Shown here piece by piece: positions 50,222 to 59,452 of a stretch of DNA of 64,000 nucleotides. Source of the stretch: an uncultured Eisenbergiella sp. (GTDB lineage: Bacteria; Bacillota; Clostridia; Lachnospirales; Lachnospiraceae); assembly GCA_910585455.1 (NCBI GenBank), contig CAJUEL010000008.1, positions 1 to 64,000 on the forward strand, read 5' to 3'. A program made the position numbers and the translations under genes. Below the pieces are notes generated by a model that searched no databases, was not told the origin of the DNA, and saw nothing but the letters and a program-made list of their open reading frames with translations. Each line of letters begins with the position of its first letter. The first letter of the stretch is position 1.

Positions 50222-52141
50222 TCAGTAATCCTCCACCTCCAGCGTCTTTCCTTCCAGATGGCGCTTTTCCATCTGATGCCGCGCTTTCCTCGTTTCCACG
50301 GAATCAAAAATGATGGAAAAATCGTAATCCTCCGGATACAGCTCCTTTGCGGCGACCTTTAAGCGCAGCCGTTTGTGGCTGACAAGCCGTTTTTCCTTTT
50401 TGACCTGCACGAGAACATTTCCCTGCCGGTCGGCGGGATTTACCACGATGCCGATTGCGCCCTCCGGAAGCACGGTCACACTGTCACCCCTTTGATAGGG
50501 AAAAATGCTGCTGTCAGGGCTGGCAGATTTCTTTTTCTTTTCGATGGAGGGAACGCCAATTCGCTTTAATGTGCTGGTTGACGGGGAAAGGAGTAATTGT
50601 CCGGCGATAGTACCGCTTTTTTCGTGGTATGTGGCGCGGGCGGCCGCCAGGAGCATGTCATCGGGCATGCCCAGCCTTTTGGCGATGTAGAGCGCGCAGC
50701 TTTCTCCGGATTCACCCATTTCCAGACGATATAGGGGCTTTAAATTGTCCCTGTCAAAAGCCATGCGGGCGTTGACGATGCCCGGCGTGGTTTCCGCATA
50801 GGTTTTCACCTCGGGATAGTGAGTGGTCACGAGAAACAGACAGCCGCTTTCCCGCAGCTTTTCCAGCACTGCGATAGCGATTCCCATGCCCTCCGCCGGA
50901 TCGGTGCCGGAGCCCAGCTCATCGAGCAGCACGAGGCTTTCCCCCGTCGTTCGCTGTAAAATGTGTATAACATTGGTAATATGGGAAGAAAATGTGGATA
51001 AATTGTCCGCAATGTTCTGCCCGTCTCCGATATCCGCAAGAACCTGATTGCACATACAGATATCCGCTTCCTGACAGGGCAGAAAAAGCCCGGAATTCGC
51101 CATCAGCGCAAACAGACCGACGGTTTTGATGGAAACGGTTTTTCCTCCCGTGTTAGGTCCGGTGATGATCATGCCCCGTTCCTTTTGCCCCAGTGAAAAA
51201 TGCAGGGGAACGGCGCTTTCCTTTGGTAAAAAGGGGTGGACCGCGTTTCGGATTGTGATGTAGCCCTCCGTGTTGATGGACGGCTCTATGGCGCACATAT
51301 CCAGCGCCAGCTTGCCTTTGGCGAAAGCGAAATCCAGTTTTTCTATTGTGTGCATGCTTTGCAGGAGCGTCTCCTTTTGCTCTGCGATCATGGCGAGCAG
51401 GGTATAAAGGATGATGCGTTCCTCATTTTCTTCCTCGATCCGGCTTAAGTCCAGTTCCTCCCGCAGAGCAGCGACGGATGCCGGTTCGATGAACAGGGTG
51501 GAGCCGGTGGAGGATTTGTCCACAAGCTGTCCGGGAATTCTTGCCCGGCAGTCCTTTTTTACGGGCAGACAGAGCCTGCCGTTTCTTTGGACGGTGAAGC
51601 CCTCAGCCATACAATTTTTCTGAGAACGCAGAATGGCTTCCGCCTTTTCCCTGATCTTTTCCTCTAAAAGGATGCAGCTTCTGCGGATGTCCCGAAGCGC
51701 CGGAGAAGCGGCGTCGTCCACCCTGCCGTTGCGGATGCAGCGGAGAATTTCCTCCCGCAATTCCCCTGCCGGACAGAGATTTTCCTTGTAAAAGGCGAGG
51801 CTGATCTGCCGCTCGCAGCCCTTGTCCAGATAGGCCCGCATGCGCTGTATGCCCGCCAGAAAGGCGCCGACCGCTTCGATTTCTTCCGCTGAAAGAAGCT
51901 CGCCTGTATCCGCTCTGGTGATGAATTCGCCGATCCGTTCCATGGCGGGCAGGGGCGGCGCAGAAAAAATTTCGATCATTTCCTTTGCCTGCGCTGTGTC
52001 AGACAGCGCCTTGCGCAGCTTTGTTTCCTGCAGGCAGGGATGCAGCCCGAGCGCCGCCGCTTTGCCGGAGGCAGTGACGGCGAGCAGGGAAAGCCTCTGC
52101 AGAATTTCATTGTATCCGATCATTTCATAAATTGATTGCAT
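50222..52141 (-). CDS. MutS2-like ATPase lacking the Smr domain
   Basis: This 639-residue protein has the MutS2 core: an N-terminal clamp, a lever domain with SAEEIEAVGAFLAG, and the ABC-type ATPase with Walker A ITGPNTGGKTVSIK, signature FSSHITNV and Walker B SLVLLDELGSGTDPAEG. A KOW-like beta domain follows (GDSVTVLPEGAIGIVV). It ends at KTLEVEDY without the Smr nuclease domain of standard MutS2 (about 785 residues in B. subtilis). MutS2 can split collided ribosomes, so a ribosome role is plausible. ATG 52141 has GAGGT upstream. A 320-nt attenuator-like leader precedes it. Confidence 0.92.
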   Translation of the reverse strand: MQSIYEMIGYNEILQRLSLLAVTASGKAAALGLHPCLQETKLRKALSDTAQAKEMIEIFSAPPLPAMERIGEFITRADTGELLSAEEIEAVGAFLAGIQRMRAYLDKGCERQISLAFYKENLCPAGELREEILRCIRNGRVDDAASPALRDIRRSCILLEEKIREKAEAILRSQKNCMAEGFTVQRNGRLCLPVKKDCRARIPGQLVDKSSTGSTLFIEPASVAALREELDLSRIEEENEERIILYTLLAMIAEQKETLLQSMHTIEKLDFAFAKGKLALDMCAIEPSINTEGYITIRNAVHPFLPKESAVPLHFSLGQKERGMIITGPNTGGKTVSIKTVGLFALMANSGLFLPCQEADICMCNQVLADIGDGQNIADNLSTFSSHITNVIHILQRTTGESLVLLDELGSGTDPAEGMGIAIAVLEKLRESGCLFLVTTHYPEVKTYAETTPGIVNARMAFDRDNLKPLYRLEMGESGESCALYIAKRLGMPDDMLLAAARATYHEKSGTIAGQLLLSPSTSTLKRIGVPSIEKKKKSASPDSSIFPYQRGDSVTVLPEGAIGIVVNPADRQGNVLVQVKKEKRLVSHKRLRLKVAAKELYPEDYDFSIIFDSVETRKARHQMEKRHLEGKTLEVEDY

Positions 52142-52221
52142 GTTTATACCTCTTGTTTCTATGTTTTTTATCATGGAAAATGGGAATCAGGACATGAAAA
52201 AGGAGCGGAAAACAGATTCCG

Positions 52222-52256
52222 GAAAAAGAAAAGATCCGCATGCTCCCATACGGATC
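52222..52256 (-). terminator. leader terminator upstream of the MutS2-like gene
   Basis: On the minus strand GATCCGTATG-GGAG-CATGCGGATC is followed by TTTTCTTTTT. It lies within the 5' leader, 81 nt before the ATG, so it is an attenuator and not a gene end. A competing pairing is possible between GATCCT at 52293-52298 and the terminator's 5' arm AGGATC at 52253-52258. Confidence 0.8.
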
Positions 52257-52404
52257 CTGATCAACAAATGAAAACAAGTATATCCGGTGTGGAGGATCGC
52301 ACAACAAATACAACAGTCCAGCCTGAATGAACTGTCATAAAGAAATGTCTGTCCCTGTGATGCAACGATCAGCAGGGAAAACACCTGTCATGCCGAATCT
52401 TTAC

Positions 52405-52437
52405 TTATCTGATTTCCACTCCGGATACAATTAACAT
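52405..52437 (-). CDS. 10-codon leader peptide of the attenuator
   Basis: On the minus strand ATG with a strong site AAGAGG six bases upstream opens a short frame reading MLIVSGVEIR and a TAA stop. It lies about 20 nt after the predicted transcription start and is followed by two hairpins (around 52353-52385 and 52317-52337) and the terminator. Its position and strong ribosome site match leader peptides that control attenuation by ribosome stalling. The peptide itself is not one I recognise. Confidence 0.6.
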   Translation of the reverse strand: MLIVSGVEIR

Positions 52438-52467
52438 ACAATACCTCTTTCGATATAATCTGTAAAA

Positions 52468-52496
52468 AAAATAGCATAAAAGGGAATGGGTGTCAA
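52468..52496 (-). promoter_or_regulatory. strong promoter of the MutS2-like gene leader
   Basis: On the minus strand a perfect TTGACA and TATTTT are separated by 17 bp, 327 bp upstream of the MutS2-like ATG. Confidence 0.85.
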
Positions 52497-52539
52497 GCGT
52501 TTTGCATTATCATGAAAAAATATAACAGTTACGGAACCG

Positions 52540-54081
52540 TCATATGATAATCCATTTTCCCTTTTTAGTTGCTCCTTCTCTGGAAATCTCTCCGGATTTT
52601 TTCATGAGCTTAATCCGATAGCGCACGACATCTGCTTTAACGCCGATCTCTTCTGCGATATCCTTTGCGCTGGAATATGGATTCTCCTTCATGATGCGCT
52701 TAATTTCTTTGGTAATTTCTTTGGTAATTTCTTTGGTAATTTCCTTGTTTTCATCTTTAAACGTTATTATCTGTTCCTGATTCCGGATGTGAGAAAATTC
52801 CTCATTGATCCTGATGATTGCCATGGTGTAATTATCCATATCATTATCAGGAAGAAATTGCAGGTCAGGAGAGTGGTTTTCTGCAAGGGCATCCTTTGCC
52901 CGTCTGATGCCTGAGCCGTAGGATTCAATTAAGTTCAGAGCAAAAAACATTTCTTTCAATTCCGGATTTAAATATCTGCGGTCATCAAAGCTTCGATTTT
53001 TGTTCATTGCATCTATTGTCACTGGCGGAACAGGACGGTTGTGGTTTACAAAAGTGATTCTGTCGTCATAGATATAAATGCCAATATAGTTATTGGATTC
53101 GTATTCTTTGTGTAGAATACAATTTGTTGCCAATTCTTCAAAAGTGGTCAGAGGCCAGTTATAGATAATGCGGTGTTCTATCCTATCACTATTTCTGATT
53201 GTATAAGAAGACATGATATTATCCTGAAAGTATTTACTTACCTGTTTTGCCTGAATCCAAATGGGTCCGTCGAATATTTTCGCCTCCATTTTGTCTGTGC
53301 CGATTGCTTCACGAATGATTTCTACGTGTGCATAGGGAATGAATTTATCGGGTTTTTCTGCAAACATTAATACGGCGAAATTTTTTGCACGGTAGCCGCC
53401 GTACTCACTTTCACTTATTAATCCCATGCTTTTTGCCATATCAAGTTTGGAAAGGTTACGAATATCGGATTTTGCATTGGTTGCAACCAGATATTCTTTC
53501 ATATATTCATAGTTTAAATCATCAATGGTTGCTGTTTCATTCAAATTGGAACTGAATGTATAATTGGCAAATTTTTTTAATAGTTCAAATTCCTCTTTTG
53601 GATTTGGCAGTCTGCTATCGCGGCGAACGCGGATATAACGTCCTGCCTTTAAGAGTATTTCTTTATCATGCTCTGCTTTGTCACTGGTTTGATATGGTCC
53701 TGCATTGCCTGGCTCAATGGCAATTATAATGTAGTGTTTTCCATCAATCATATCCGGAATCAAATGATAGCTGATTTTAGGATGAATGTTTGCTAATAGC
53801 TGTTTTAGTGTATTTTCTGTGTTCTCTATTGTTGCTTCGGAAATGCCGGTGATTGGCCGCTTTGGAATTGCCTTTGCTCCGGTTTTTTTGTCATCTACTT
53901 CTTCGATTCCAATAAAAAGTAATCCGATTTCCCGGTTCATATAATTATTGGCATAAGCGCACGCTGTCTTTAAAATTTTGCCCTTAAAGGAAGCTGATTT
54001 TTTGTATTCAATAAAATCATTTTCTATTCGTCTGTTTTGGATAATAGCATGAGACATCCGCCGGATATCTTCAATTTGCAT
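52540..54081 (-). CDS. Schlafen AlbA_2-domain regulator with C-terminal HTH
   Basis: This 513-residue protein has the N-terminal AlbA_2 (Schlafen) domain, visible as ENDFIEYKKSASFKGKILKT and LLFIGIEEVDD. The middle resembles ATP-binding/RecG-like C-terminal domains of this family (TTFEELATNCILHKEY, LNLIESYGSGIRRAKDAL). A short EITK repeat and a C-terminal winged helix (SSAKDIAEEIGVKADVVRYRIKLM) end the protein. Such proteins are thought to be transcription regulators or to act in defence; the target is unknown. It is separately transcribed from the MutS2-like gene by that gene's promoter. Confidence 0.88.
   Translation of the reverse strand: MQIEDIRRMSHAIIQNRRIENDFIEYKKSASFKGKILKTACAYANNYMNREIGLLFIGIEEVDDKKTGAKAIPKRPITGISEATIENTENTLKQLLANIHPKISYHLIPDMIDGKHYIIIAIEPGNAGPYQTSDKAEHDKEILLKAGRYIRVRRDSRLPNPKEEFELLKKFANYTFSSNLNETATIDDLNYEYMKEYLVATNAKSDIRNLSKLDMAKSMGLISESEYGGYRAKNFAVLMFAEKPDKFIPYAHVEIIREAIGTDKMEAKIFDGPIWIQAKQVSKYFQDNIMSSYTIRNSDRIEHRIIYNWPLTTFEELATNCILHKEYESNNYIGIYIYDDRITFVNHNRPVPPVTIDAMNKNRSFDDRRYLNPELKEMFFALNLIESYGSGIRRAKDALAENHSPDLQFLPDNDMDNYTMAIIRINEEFSHIRNQEQIITFKDENKEITKEITKEITKEIKRIMKENPYSSAKDIAEEIGVKADVVRYRIKLMKKSGEISREGATKKGKWIII
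52697..52748 (-). repeat. 12-bp tandem repeat in the Schlafen gene
   Basis: TTGGTAATTTCT is repeated about three and a half times and encodes KEIT units. Because the unit is a multiple of three, slippage would change linker length and not reading frame. Confidence 0.85.
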
Positions 54082-54111
54082 AGAGTACCTCCACTATATA
54101 TTTTATGGGCG

Positions 54112-54333
54112 CTATTCAAAAATCCCAGCCAGAATCTCATACAGCTTCTTCGCCTCAGTCTCCGTGAGGGTGATTCCCTTCCCCATCTTTTCGTGATCCG
54201 GCGCCCAATCGCGAATATCGTACTTCGCGCCCGCTCCGTTCCAGGAGACGAGGTTGACTTCCCGGGACCAGCCCTTTGCGCTGGAGGAAATTTCGCCGAA
54301 CTGCTTTTGGATTTCATATTTAATATCTGCCAT
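54112..54333 (-). CDS. YdbC-like PC4 family nucleic-acid-binding protein
   Basis: This 73-residue protein matches the bacterial PC4-like YdbC family: IKYEIQKQFGEISSSAKGW, then REVNLVSWNGAGAKYDIRDW and ITLTETEAKKLYEIL. The PC4 fold binds single-stranded DNA or RNA and is used in transcription in eukaryotes; the bacterial role is not well known. It lies 30 bp before the Schlafen gene on the same strand and may be co-transcribed with it. Confidence 0.93.
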   Translation of the reverse strand: MADIKYEIQKQFGEISSSAKGWSREVNLVSWNGAGAKYDIRDWAPDHEKMGKGITLTETEAKKLYEILAGIFE

Positions 54334-54481
54334 GATTCATAATCCTTTCCCGCGTGAAACGGCATGCGCCGTTTTCTGGCGTGCCATCATATATAAGTAT
54401 TCTCTGGTTTTAAGTGTATCACAATATGGAAAGGAATGGAACAGAAAATGTGGAGACAGAAATCTGTAAAAGTGGAAGGAA

Positions 54482-54512
54482 CGTAACAATTCAGACTTGT
54501 CTGAACTGTTAC
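54482..54512. repeat. 15-bp-stem hairpin, possible dispersed palindromic repeat
   Basis: CGTAACAATTCAGAC and GTCTGAACTGTTACG with a two-base loop form a stem with one mismatch. It shares the pattern GTAACNRTTCAGA with 24771-24800. The gap 54334-54637 holds this and the terminator below, with no gene. Confidence 0.6.
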
Positions 54513-54537
54513 GAAGGAACTGCTTTTTGCGGGTCAG

Positions 54538-54575
54538 GAAAAAAGGAAAGAGCAGGATATATATCCTGCCCTTTC
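54538..54575 (-). terminator. intrinsic terminator of the sugar-uptake operon
   Basis: On the minus strand AAAGGGCAGGATATATATCC pairs within itself around the ATAT centre and continues to TGCTCTTT, followed by CCTTTTTTCC, 60 bp after the GH43-like gene. Confidence 0.8.
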
Positions 54576-54637
54576 GCATATAGCAGCGTGCCAGGAATGG
54601 CACAGAAAGGTCACTGTGGAAAATACGGCTGCCGCAT

Positions 54638-55588
54638 TCAAACCGGCCAGAAAACCTGCGCATCCCGATCGCAGTGCAGTTCCCCATTCCTTATGAAAAG
54701 CTCAGCGACCTGCACCACCGCCTTATTCCGGTCCTGTTTGGTCAGCGTCTCCGGTGCGGAATCATCGTCATCGCATTCGGATGCATAGGGATGACAGAAA
54801 TAGAAGAGAAACGCCCTCTCCCCACGGACAAGCACATCCGCATGGTGCCCGAGCCCTCTGTCCATCGGTCTGTGTCCGGACTGCTCGAGAAGATTGGCAC
54901 AGCGCGTCCAGTGGCAAAAGTCTTCGGAATGGTATACGGCGAGACCGCTCCAGAAGTCGGAGATCATCCATTTCTGTCCGCCCAGCTCGAACACGTTAGG
55001 GCCTTCCTGCGCGCAGTCGGTGACTTCCGCTCCCAAAACCGTCCATTCGTACAGGTCATCGCTGATAGCGGCGTAAGTTCTGCTGTCGTGCGCTTCATCC
55101 TTATACCACATTTTGTATCGGTGGGGAGCGATTTCATAAACGCAGGCGTCAATCACCCGGTCGGATTTCAGGTCAAGCCGCCCGGCAAAGTTCCAGTCCC
55201 ACAGATTTAACGAGGTATAATGGAGCATCTGTCTGGGATAATCCCAATCGGTGGGAATGCCTGTGATATAGGAAACGTACATGTGGTAAATTCCCTCTGC
55301 CCAAATGATTTCCGGCGCCCAGAAGGTGTTGTGACCACGCTCGATGTCCAGCCCCTCCAGCGTGCCGCGATACAGCCACTTGCCGCCGCCCCTGCTGGAG
55401 GCGACGCCGATTTTGGTACCGTGCACCCAGGAAACGCCGATGGCGGTATCGGTCGGGCGTCTCTGGGTATAAAACAGATACCACATGCCCTCCGCCTGAT
55501 TCCATATGACGGTTGGATCCGTGGGACAGTCGTATATCGGATCCCTAAACAGAGGAGAAGGAAGTAAAATATCGTTTTGTTTGCTCAT
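54638..55588 (-). CDS. GH43-like five-bladed beta-propeller glycosidase
   Basis: This protein of 316 residues is intracellular (no signal peptide). It has the catalytic pattern of the GH43/GH117 clan: DPIYDCPTDPTVIW with the base aspartate, FWAPEIIWAEGIYHMYVS, the aspartate in DRVIDACVYEI and the likely acid in AQEGPNVFELGG. It would cleave an oligosaccharide brought in by the adjacent ABC transporter. The ATG at 55588 has GGAG upstream. The exact family and substrate are not certain. Confidence 0.85.
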   Translation of the reverse strand: MSKQNDILLPSPLFRDPIYDCPTDPTVIWNQAEGMWYLFYTQRRPTDTAIGVSWVHGTKIGVASSRGGGKWLYRGTLEGLDIERGHNTFWAPEIIWAEGIYHMYVSYITGIPTDWDYPRQMLHYTSLNLWDWNFAGRLDLKSDRVIDACVYEIAPHRYKMWYKDEAHDSRTYAAISDDLYEWTVLGAEVTDCAQEGPNVFELGGQKWMISDFWSGLAVYHSEDFCHWTRCANLLEQSGHRPMDRGLGHHADVLVRGERAFLFYFCHPYASECDDDDSAPETLTKQDRNKAVVQVAELFIRNGELHCDRDAQVFWPV

Positions 55589-55656
55589 AGTAATCTCCAT
55601 TCCGCCGCCAGGCCGGTGGCACAAATAGTAATGAAAGTCTACGTTCTTTCACAGCA

Positions 55657-56571
55657 TTATCCCTTCACAGAACCGACCATCACGCCCTTTTCAAAGAATT
55701 TTTGCGCAAAAGGATACATGATGATCAGCGGCAGGGCGGAAAGCACCATACATGCCAGCTCGATCGTTTTATAGTTGGAGGCAGAGTTGGACATGGTGGT
55801 GAGCACGGAAGACGCGCCTGCGCTCATGGTCTCGCCGAGCTGCGCCGCCGAGGCGCTGGACTTGGTGATTGAGAGCATGTAGTAAGATAACGTCTGGATT
55901 TCCGTGGACTTGGTATAGTACAGCGTCTGGGAATAATCGTTCCAGGTTCCCACCGCTGTGAAAATGCCCAGCGCGCTGATAACCGGCTTGGACAGCGGGA
56001 TGACGAGCTTGAAAAAGACCGTGTATTCGCTGGCACCGTCGATTTTGGCGGATTCAAACAGGGAATCCGGAATCGCCTTAAAATTCGTGTTGAAAATGAT
56101 CACGTTGTAAAAACCGCCGAACAGGCAGGGGATGATGTACACCCAATAGGTATTATAAATATGCAGGGTATTAAACAGGATGAAATACGCGATTACCCCG
56201 CCATTCAAATACATGCTGACAAAGCCGATTGCCATATAAAACTTTTTCCCGGTCAGGTTATTGCGGGAAAAGCCATAGGCGAACATGGCGGTGATCAGCG
56301 TCTGCAGTATGGTCACGATCACGGTTCTGGAAAAGGTGATACCAAAAGCTTTAAAAATTTCGGGATTTTTTACCACCGCCTTCCAGCTGTCCAGAGAAAA
56401 CTCTCCCGGCCAGAGCATGGAAAATCCGTTTTTGGCGATGTCCTGCGCACTGTTTAAGGAATTGATCAGGGAATACCATACCGGGTAAACCGTGATGATC
56501 ATGATGATGGACATCACTGCCGTCAGGATGATGCGGAACCTTTTTTCCCTTCTTGATTTTATTTTATTCAT
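55657..56571 (-). CDS. carbohydrate ABC transporter permease (LplC/YtcP-like)
   Basis: This 304-residue permease has six hydrophobic helices and the cytoplasmic EAA loop (SLFESAKIDGASEYTVFFKLVIPL split over residues 190-215) that contacts the ATPase. It is of the MalG-related LplC type. Its partner permease is 20 bp upstream. No ATP-binding subunit is encoded here, which is usual, since a shared MsmX-type ATPase serves these systems. Confidence 0.95.
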   Translation of the reverse strand: MNKIKSRREKRFRIILTAVMSIIMIITVYPVWYSLINSLNSAQDIAKNGFSMLWPGEFSLDSWKAVVKNPEIFKAFGITFSRTVIVTILQTLITAMFAYGFSRNNLTGKKFYMAIGFVSMYLNGGVIAYFILFNTLHIYNTYWVYIIPCLFGGFYNVIIFNTNFKAIPDSLFESAKIDGASEYTVFFKLVIPLSKPVISALGIFTAVGTWNDYSQTLYYTKSTEIQTLSYYMLSITKSSASAAQLGETMSAGASSVLTTMSNSASNYKTIELACMVLSALPLIIMYPFAQKFFEKGVMVGSVKG

Positions 56572-56591
56572 AGAGCCCTCCGTTTTTACGC

Positions 56592-57539
56592 CTAGAACAA
56601 TCCATTATCAGTCAGTTTATTGGAAATGAAATTCGCCGCAGCCAGCAAAATGATCGCCAGGATCGATTTGAAAATATTCACGGCCGCCGCCATGCCGAAC
56701 TGGAGCTGCTGCATACCAACTTTGTAAATGTAGGTGTCGATCACCTCGCTCCGTTCCAGATTGAAGGAATTTTGCAGCACGTAAATCTGGTCGAAGTTAT
56801 TGTTCATAATTCCCGCCACGGCGAAGATGATCATGATGACGATGGTTCCCTTGATGCAGGGCAGCGTCACGTAGCGCATTTTCTGAATGCGGCTGGCGCC
56901 GTCCAGGTCGGCGGCTTCATACAATTCCTGGTCCACGCCGGAAATGGCGGCTGTATATAAAATCGTGCTCCAGCCGAGTTCCTTGACGAGGTTGGAGAGG
57001 ATCGCGATCGCCCAGAAATATTTGGGCTGCGCCATAAATACGATGGGGGTTTCGATAACGCCGAGCTTTAATAAAATCTGGTTGAACAGTCCGCCGTCAC
57101 CGCTCAGCAGCGTGATCACGATGCTGCCGAACACAACCCAGGAAATGAAGTGCGGCATGTAGGTGACTGTCTGGACGAAGCTCTTGAATTTTGCGTTGGC
57201 AATTTCATTGATGAACAGGGCAAAACCGATTGCCGCCAGAATGCCCACCAGATTGCCGATCAGGTTGATGCCCAGCGTGTTCACCAGCATCCTCCGGAAA
57301 TCGAAATTGCCGAATATGATCTTAAAATTCTGGAAGCCATACCAGGGGCTTGTGAAAACACCCACAATTCCTTCCGTCACCTTATAGTTTTTAAAGGCGA
57401 GAAGCAGACCGAAGAGGGGAACAATGGAAAACAACAGCATCAGTATCGTGCCGGGCAGCAAAAGGGTATGCAGCTGGAACTGGGTTGCCAGGTCATATCC
57501 CGGACGGAAGCCCTTTTTCTTTTTCGTGTTTTTCATCAT
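56592..57539 (-). CDS. carbohydrate ABC transporter permease (LplB/YtcQ-operon type)
   Basis: This 315-residue permease has six helices, starting after a basic N-terminus, with LHTLLLPGTILMLLFSIVPLF in helix 1 and the EAA loop ELYEAADLDGASRIQKMRYV. It pairs with the next permease to form the membrane channel. A hairpin at 57592-57629 separates it from the binding-protein gene. Confidence 0.95.
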   Translation of the reverse strand: MMKNTKKKKGFRPGYDLATQFQLHTLLLPGTILMLLFSIVPLFGLLLAFKNYKVTEGIVGVFTSPWYGFQNFKIIFGNFDFRRMLVNTLGINLIGNLVGILAAIGFALFINEIANAKFKSFVQTVTYMPHFISWVVFGSIVITLLSGDGGLFNQILLKLGVIETPIVFMAQPKYFWAIAILSNLVKELGWSTILYTAAISGVDQELYEAADLDGASRIQKMRYVTLPCIKGTIVIMIIFAVAGIMNNNFDQIYVLQNSFNLERSEVIDTYIYKVGMQQLQFGMAAAVNIFKSILAIILLAAANFISNKLTDNGLF

Positions 57540-57591
57540 ATTACAACACCTTTCCTTTTTTGATCAGGTCATAAGGGTACAGGATAGTTGA

Positions 57592-57629
57592 AGGAATGTA
57601 TGGAAGCACAGACGCTTTCCATACATTCC
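57592..57629 (-). other. intercistronic stabilising hairpin
   Basis: GGAATGTATGGAAGC and its near-perfect complement flank a 7-base loop between the binding-protein and permease genes, with no T-run. Such hairpins often protect the upstream mRNA segment so that the binding protein is made in excess. Confidence 0.7.
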
Positions 57630-57650
57630 TCCAATAGCCAGGCTGTGTGA

Positions 57651-59390
57651 TCAATGTGTGCCGGCGTTCACATTTTCGAGGCTGGCGCCTTTCTTATTGC
57701 AGTAATCCTTGTAGACTTTATCGTATTCCGCGTCGATATCCGCAACGCTGTAGCCGTTTAAAGTGTCGATCATGTTTTGATACTCTTTTTCAAAGTCGGA
57801 ATCGGAGGTTGCCGTTACGATCTTTGCCTTCTGGGATTCCAGATAGTTGTCAATCTGAGACAGGTTGATGCCCAGATCGCTGGAGGGCTCCACAACGGTG
57901 CTGTTTCTGAAATCGAGCAGGGAGGAATCATAAATGTAGGTTTTCTCATGCATGCCGAATGCGGGCATCAGAGCGACTTCCACGCCTCTGTTGCTGGTCG
58001 GGTCCGGAACGGGCTCCGTATGTCTTTCGAAAGAGGTATTGGCGAAGGGCCACATCAGAACGTTGTTGTCATACTGTTCTGCATATCTCTTTTTTCCGTC
58101 CTCGGTCCAGGTTACGACGCCGTTTTCGTCTTTGGTGTAATCTGTGCCTTCCTCTCCGTAATAATTGATCAGCAGACCTTCTTCACTGGACGCCCAGCTT
58201 AAGAGCTTCGCGATCTTTTCAGGATTTTTGCAGTTTTTGGATACGAGTGTCTGGATCCAGCCGGTTCCAGCCGCGTAATTGATGCCGATCACCGGTCTTG
58301 CGCCGTTGGAGGCGAGAATCGGACCATAGGATACCCAGGGCATGTTGGTTTTATCCTGCTGAGCCTGGTTGCCGATCCAGCAGAAAACTCTCTTGGCATC
58401 CAGATAGGTTTTCAGCGCTGTTTCGTCGATGGTCAGAGTGTTCACATCCAGATATTCCTTCTGGACCAGCGTGTTTAAGAATTTCAGCGCATTCTTATAT
58501 TCGGGGCTTAATTCCGGATGGCGGTAGTTCCCGTCGTCATCGATGGGCAGAACGCCGAAGTTGTTGGCGACAACGCCGTCCAGGCTCGTGCCGATCCAGA
58601 GGTTACACTGGAGCACTACGGGAAGGACGCTCTGTCCGTCCACCTGATGGCCGGAGGTCTTCACCTTTTCACAGGCTGCATAGAAGCCTTCCTCCGTCTG
58701 TACGTCCTCGGGAGTGATGCCCAGCGCATCCATGATTTCCGTATTGAACATGATACATCCGTTGGAACCTTTTTCCACCACGTTGACCCAGATTTCATCA
58801 TCGGGAGGGAATACCTCACGGTTGTTTTTGGACTCCATATGGCTGGGGTAGGAATACCAGCCGCCGTACACATCCGTAAGAGCCTGCTTGATATCCTCAG
58901 GGAAATCCTTTAACAGGTGGGAATCAGGATCATAGGTTTCCAGGAAGGTCTTCATATCCCAAACCTTGTCCGCTGCAACGAGCTCTCTGTACATGTCGCC
59001 GTTCGTGATGGACATGAGATCGGGAAGCTCGTCGGTCGCCAGCATCAGCCCCAGCTTGGTGGATGCATCTGTGGGGGGCTGTTCGATTTTTAACGTGAGA
59101 CCGATATTGTCTTTGATGTAGCGGGTTGCGGGGGATTCATCCACAGACCAGTTCGCCGTGGCCGGACCCCAGCCGGATACGTCGGAGAACCAGTATAATT
59201 CGCTCACATCTCCGGAAGCGGCAGTGTCGGCGGGAGCTGCGGGCTCTGCCGTATCGGCGTCCTGTGTCGCAGGCGTCTCCGCCCTGGTATCGGAGCCTGC
59301 CTGGGGAGCGCTGCCGCAGGCGGCAAGCCCGAGGAGCATGGCGCCGGAGACTGCCAATGTACAGATTTGTTGTACCATACGTTTTTTCAT
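57651..59390 (-). CDS. sugar ABC transporter substrate-binding lipoprotein (LplA/YtcQ-like)
   Basis: This 579-residue lipoprotein has a signal peptide with lipobox LGLAACGS (cysteine about residue 26), an acidic Ala/Thr/Asp linker and a large two-lobe binding domain, longer than typical MalE-type proteins as in the LplA family. Motifs include PDLMSITNGDMYREL and PVIGINYAAGTGWIQ. It captures an oligosaccharide for the two permeases. Two direct repeats upstream (59453, 59495) may bind the YesN regulator. Confidence 0.94.
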   Translation of the reverse strand: MKKRMVQQICTLAVSGAMLLGLAACGSAPQAGSDTRAETPATQDADTAEPAAPADTAASGDVSELYWFSDVSGWGPATANWSVDESPATRYIKDNIGLTLKIEQPPTDASTKLGLMLATDELPDLMSITNGDMYRELVAADKVWDMKTFLETYDPDSHLLKDFPEDIKQALTDVYGGWYSYPSHMESKNNREVFPPDDEIWVNVVEKGSNGCIMFNTEIMDALGITPEDVQTEEGFYAACEKVKTSGHQVDGQSVLPVVLQCNLWIGTSLDGVVANNFGVLPIDDDGNYRHPELSPEYKNALKFLNTLVQKEYLDVNTLTIDETALKTYLDAKRVFCWIGNQAQQDKTNMPWVSYGPILASNGARPVIGINYAAGTGWIQTLVSKNCKNPEKIAKLLSWASSEEGLLINYYGEEGTDYTKDENGVVTWTEDGKKRYAEQYDNNVLMWPFANTSFERHTEPVPDPTSNRGVEVALMPAFGMHEKTYIYDSSLLDFRNSTVVEPSSDLGINLSQIDNYLESQKAKIVTATSDSDFEKEYQNMIDTLNGYSVADIDAEYDKVYKDYCNKKGASLENVNAGTH

Positions 59391-59452
59391 AGCTTTTCCT
59401 CTCCTTTTTGGTTGTTTATATTTTGTATTTTAGTATCGGGAAAGCCTTATTT

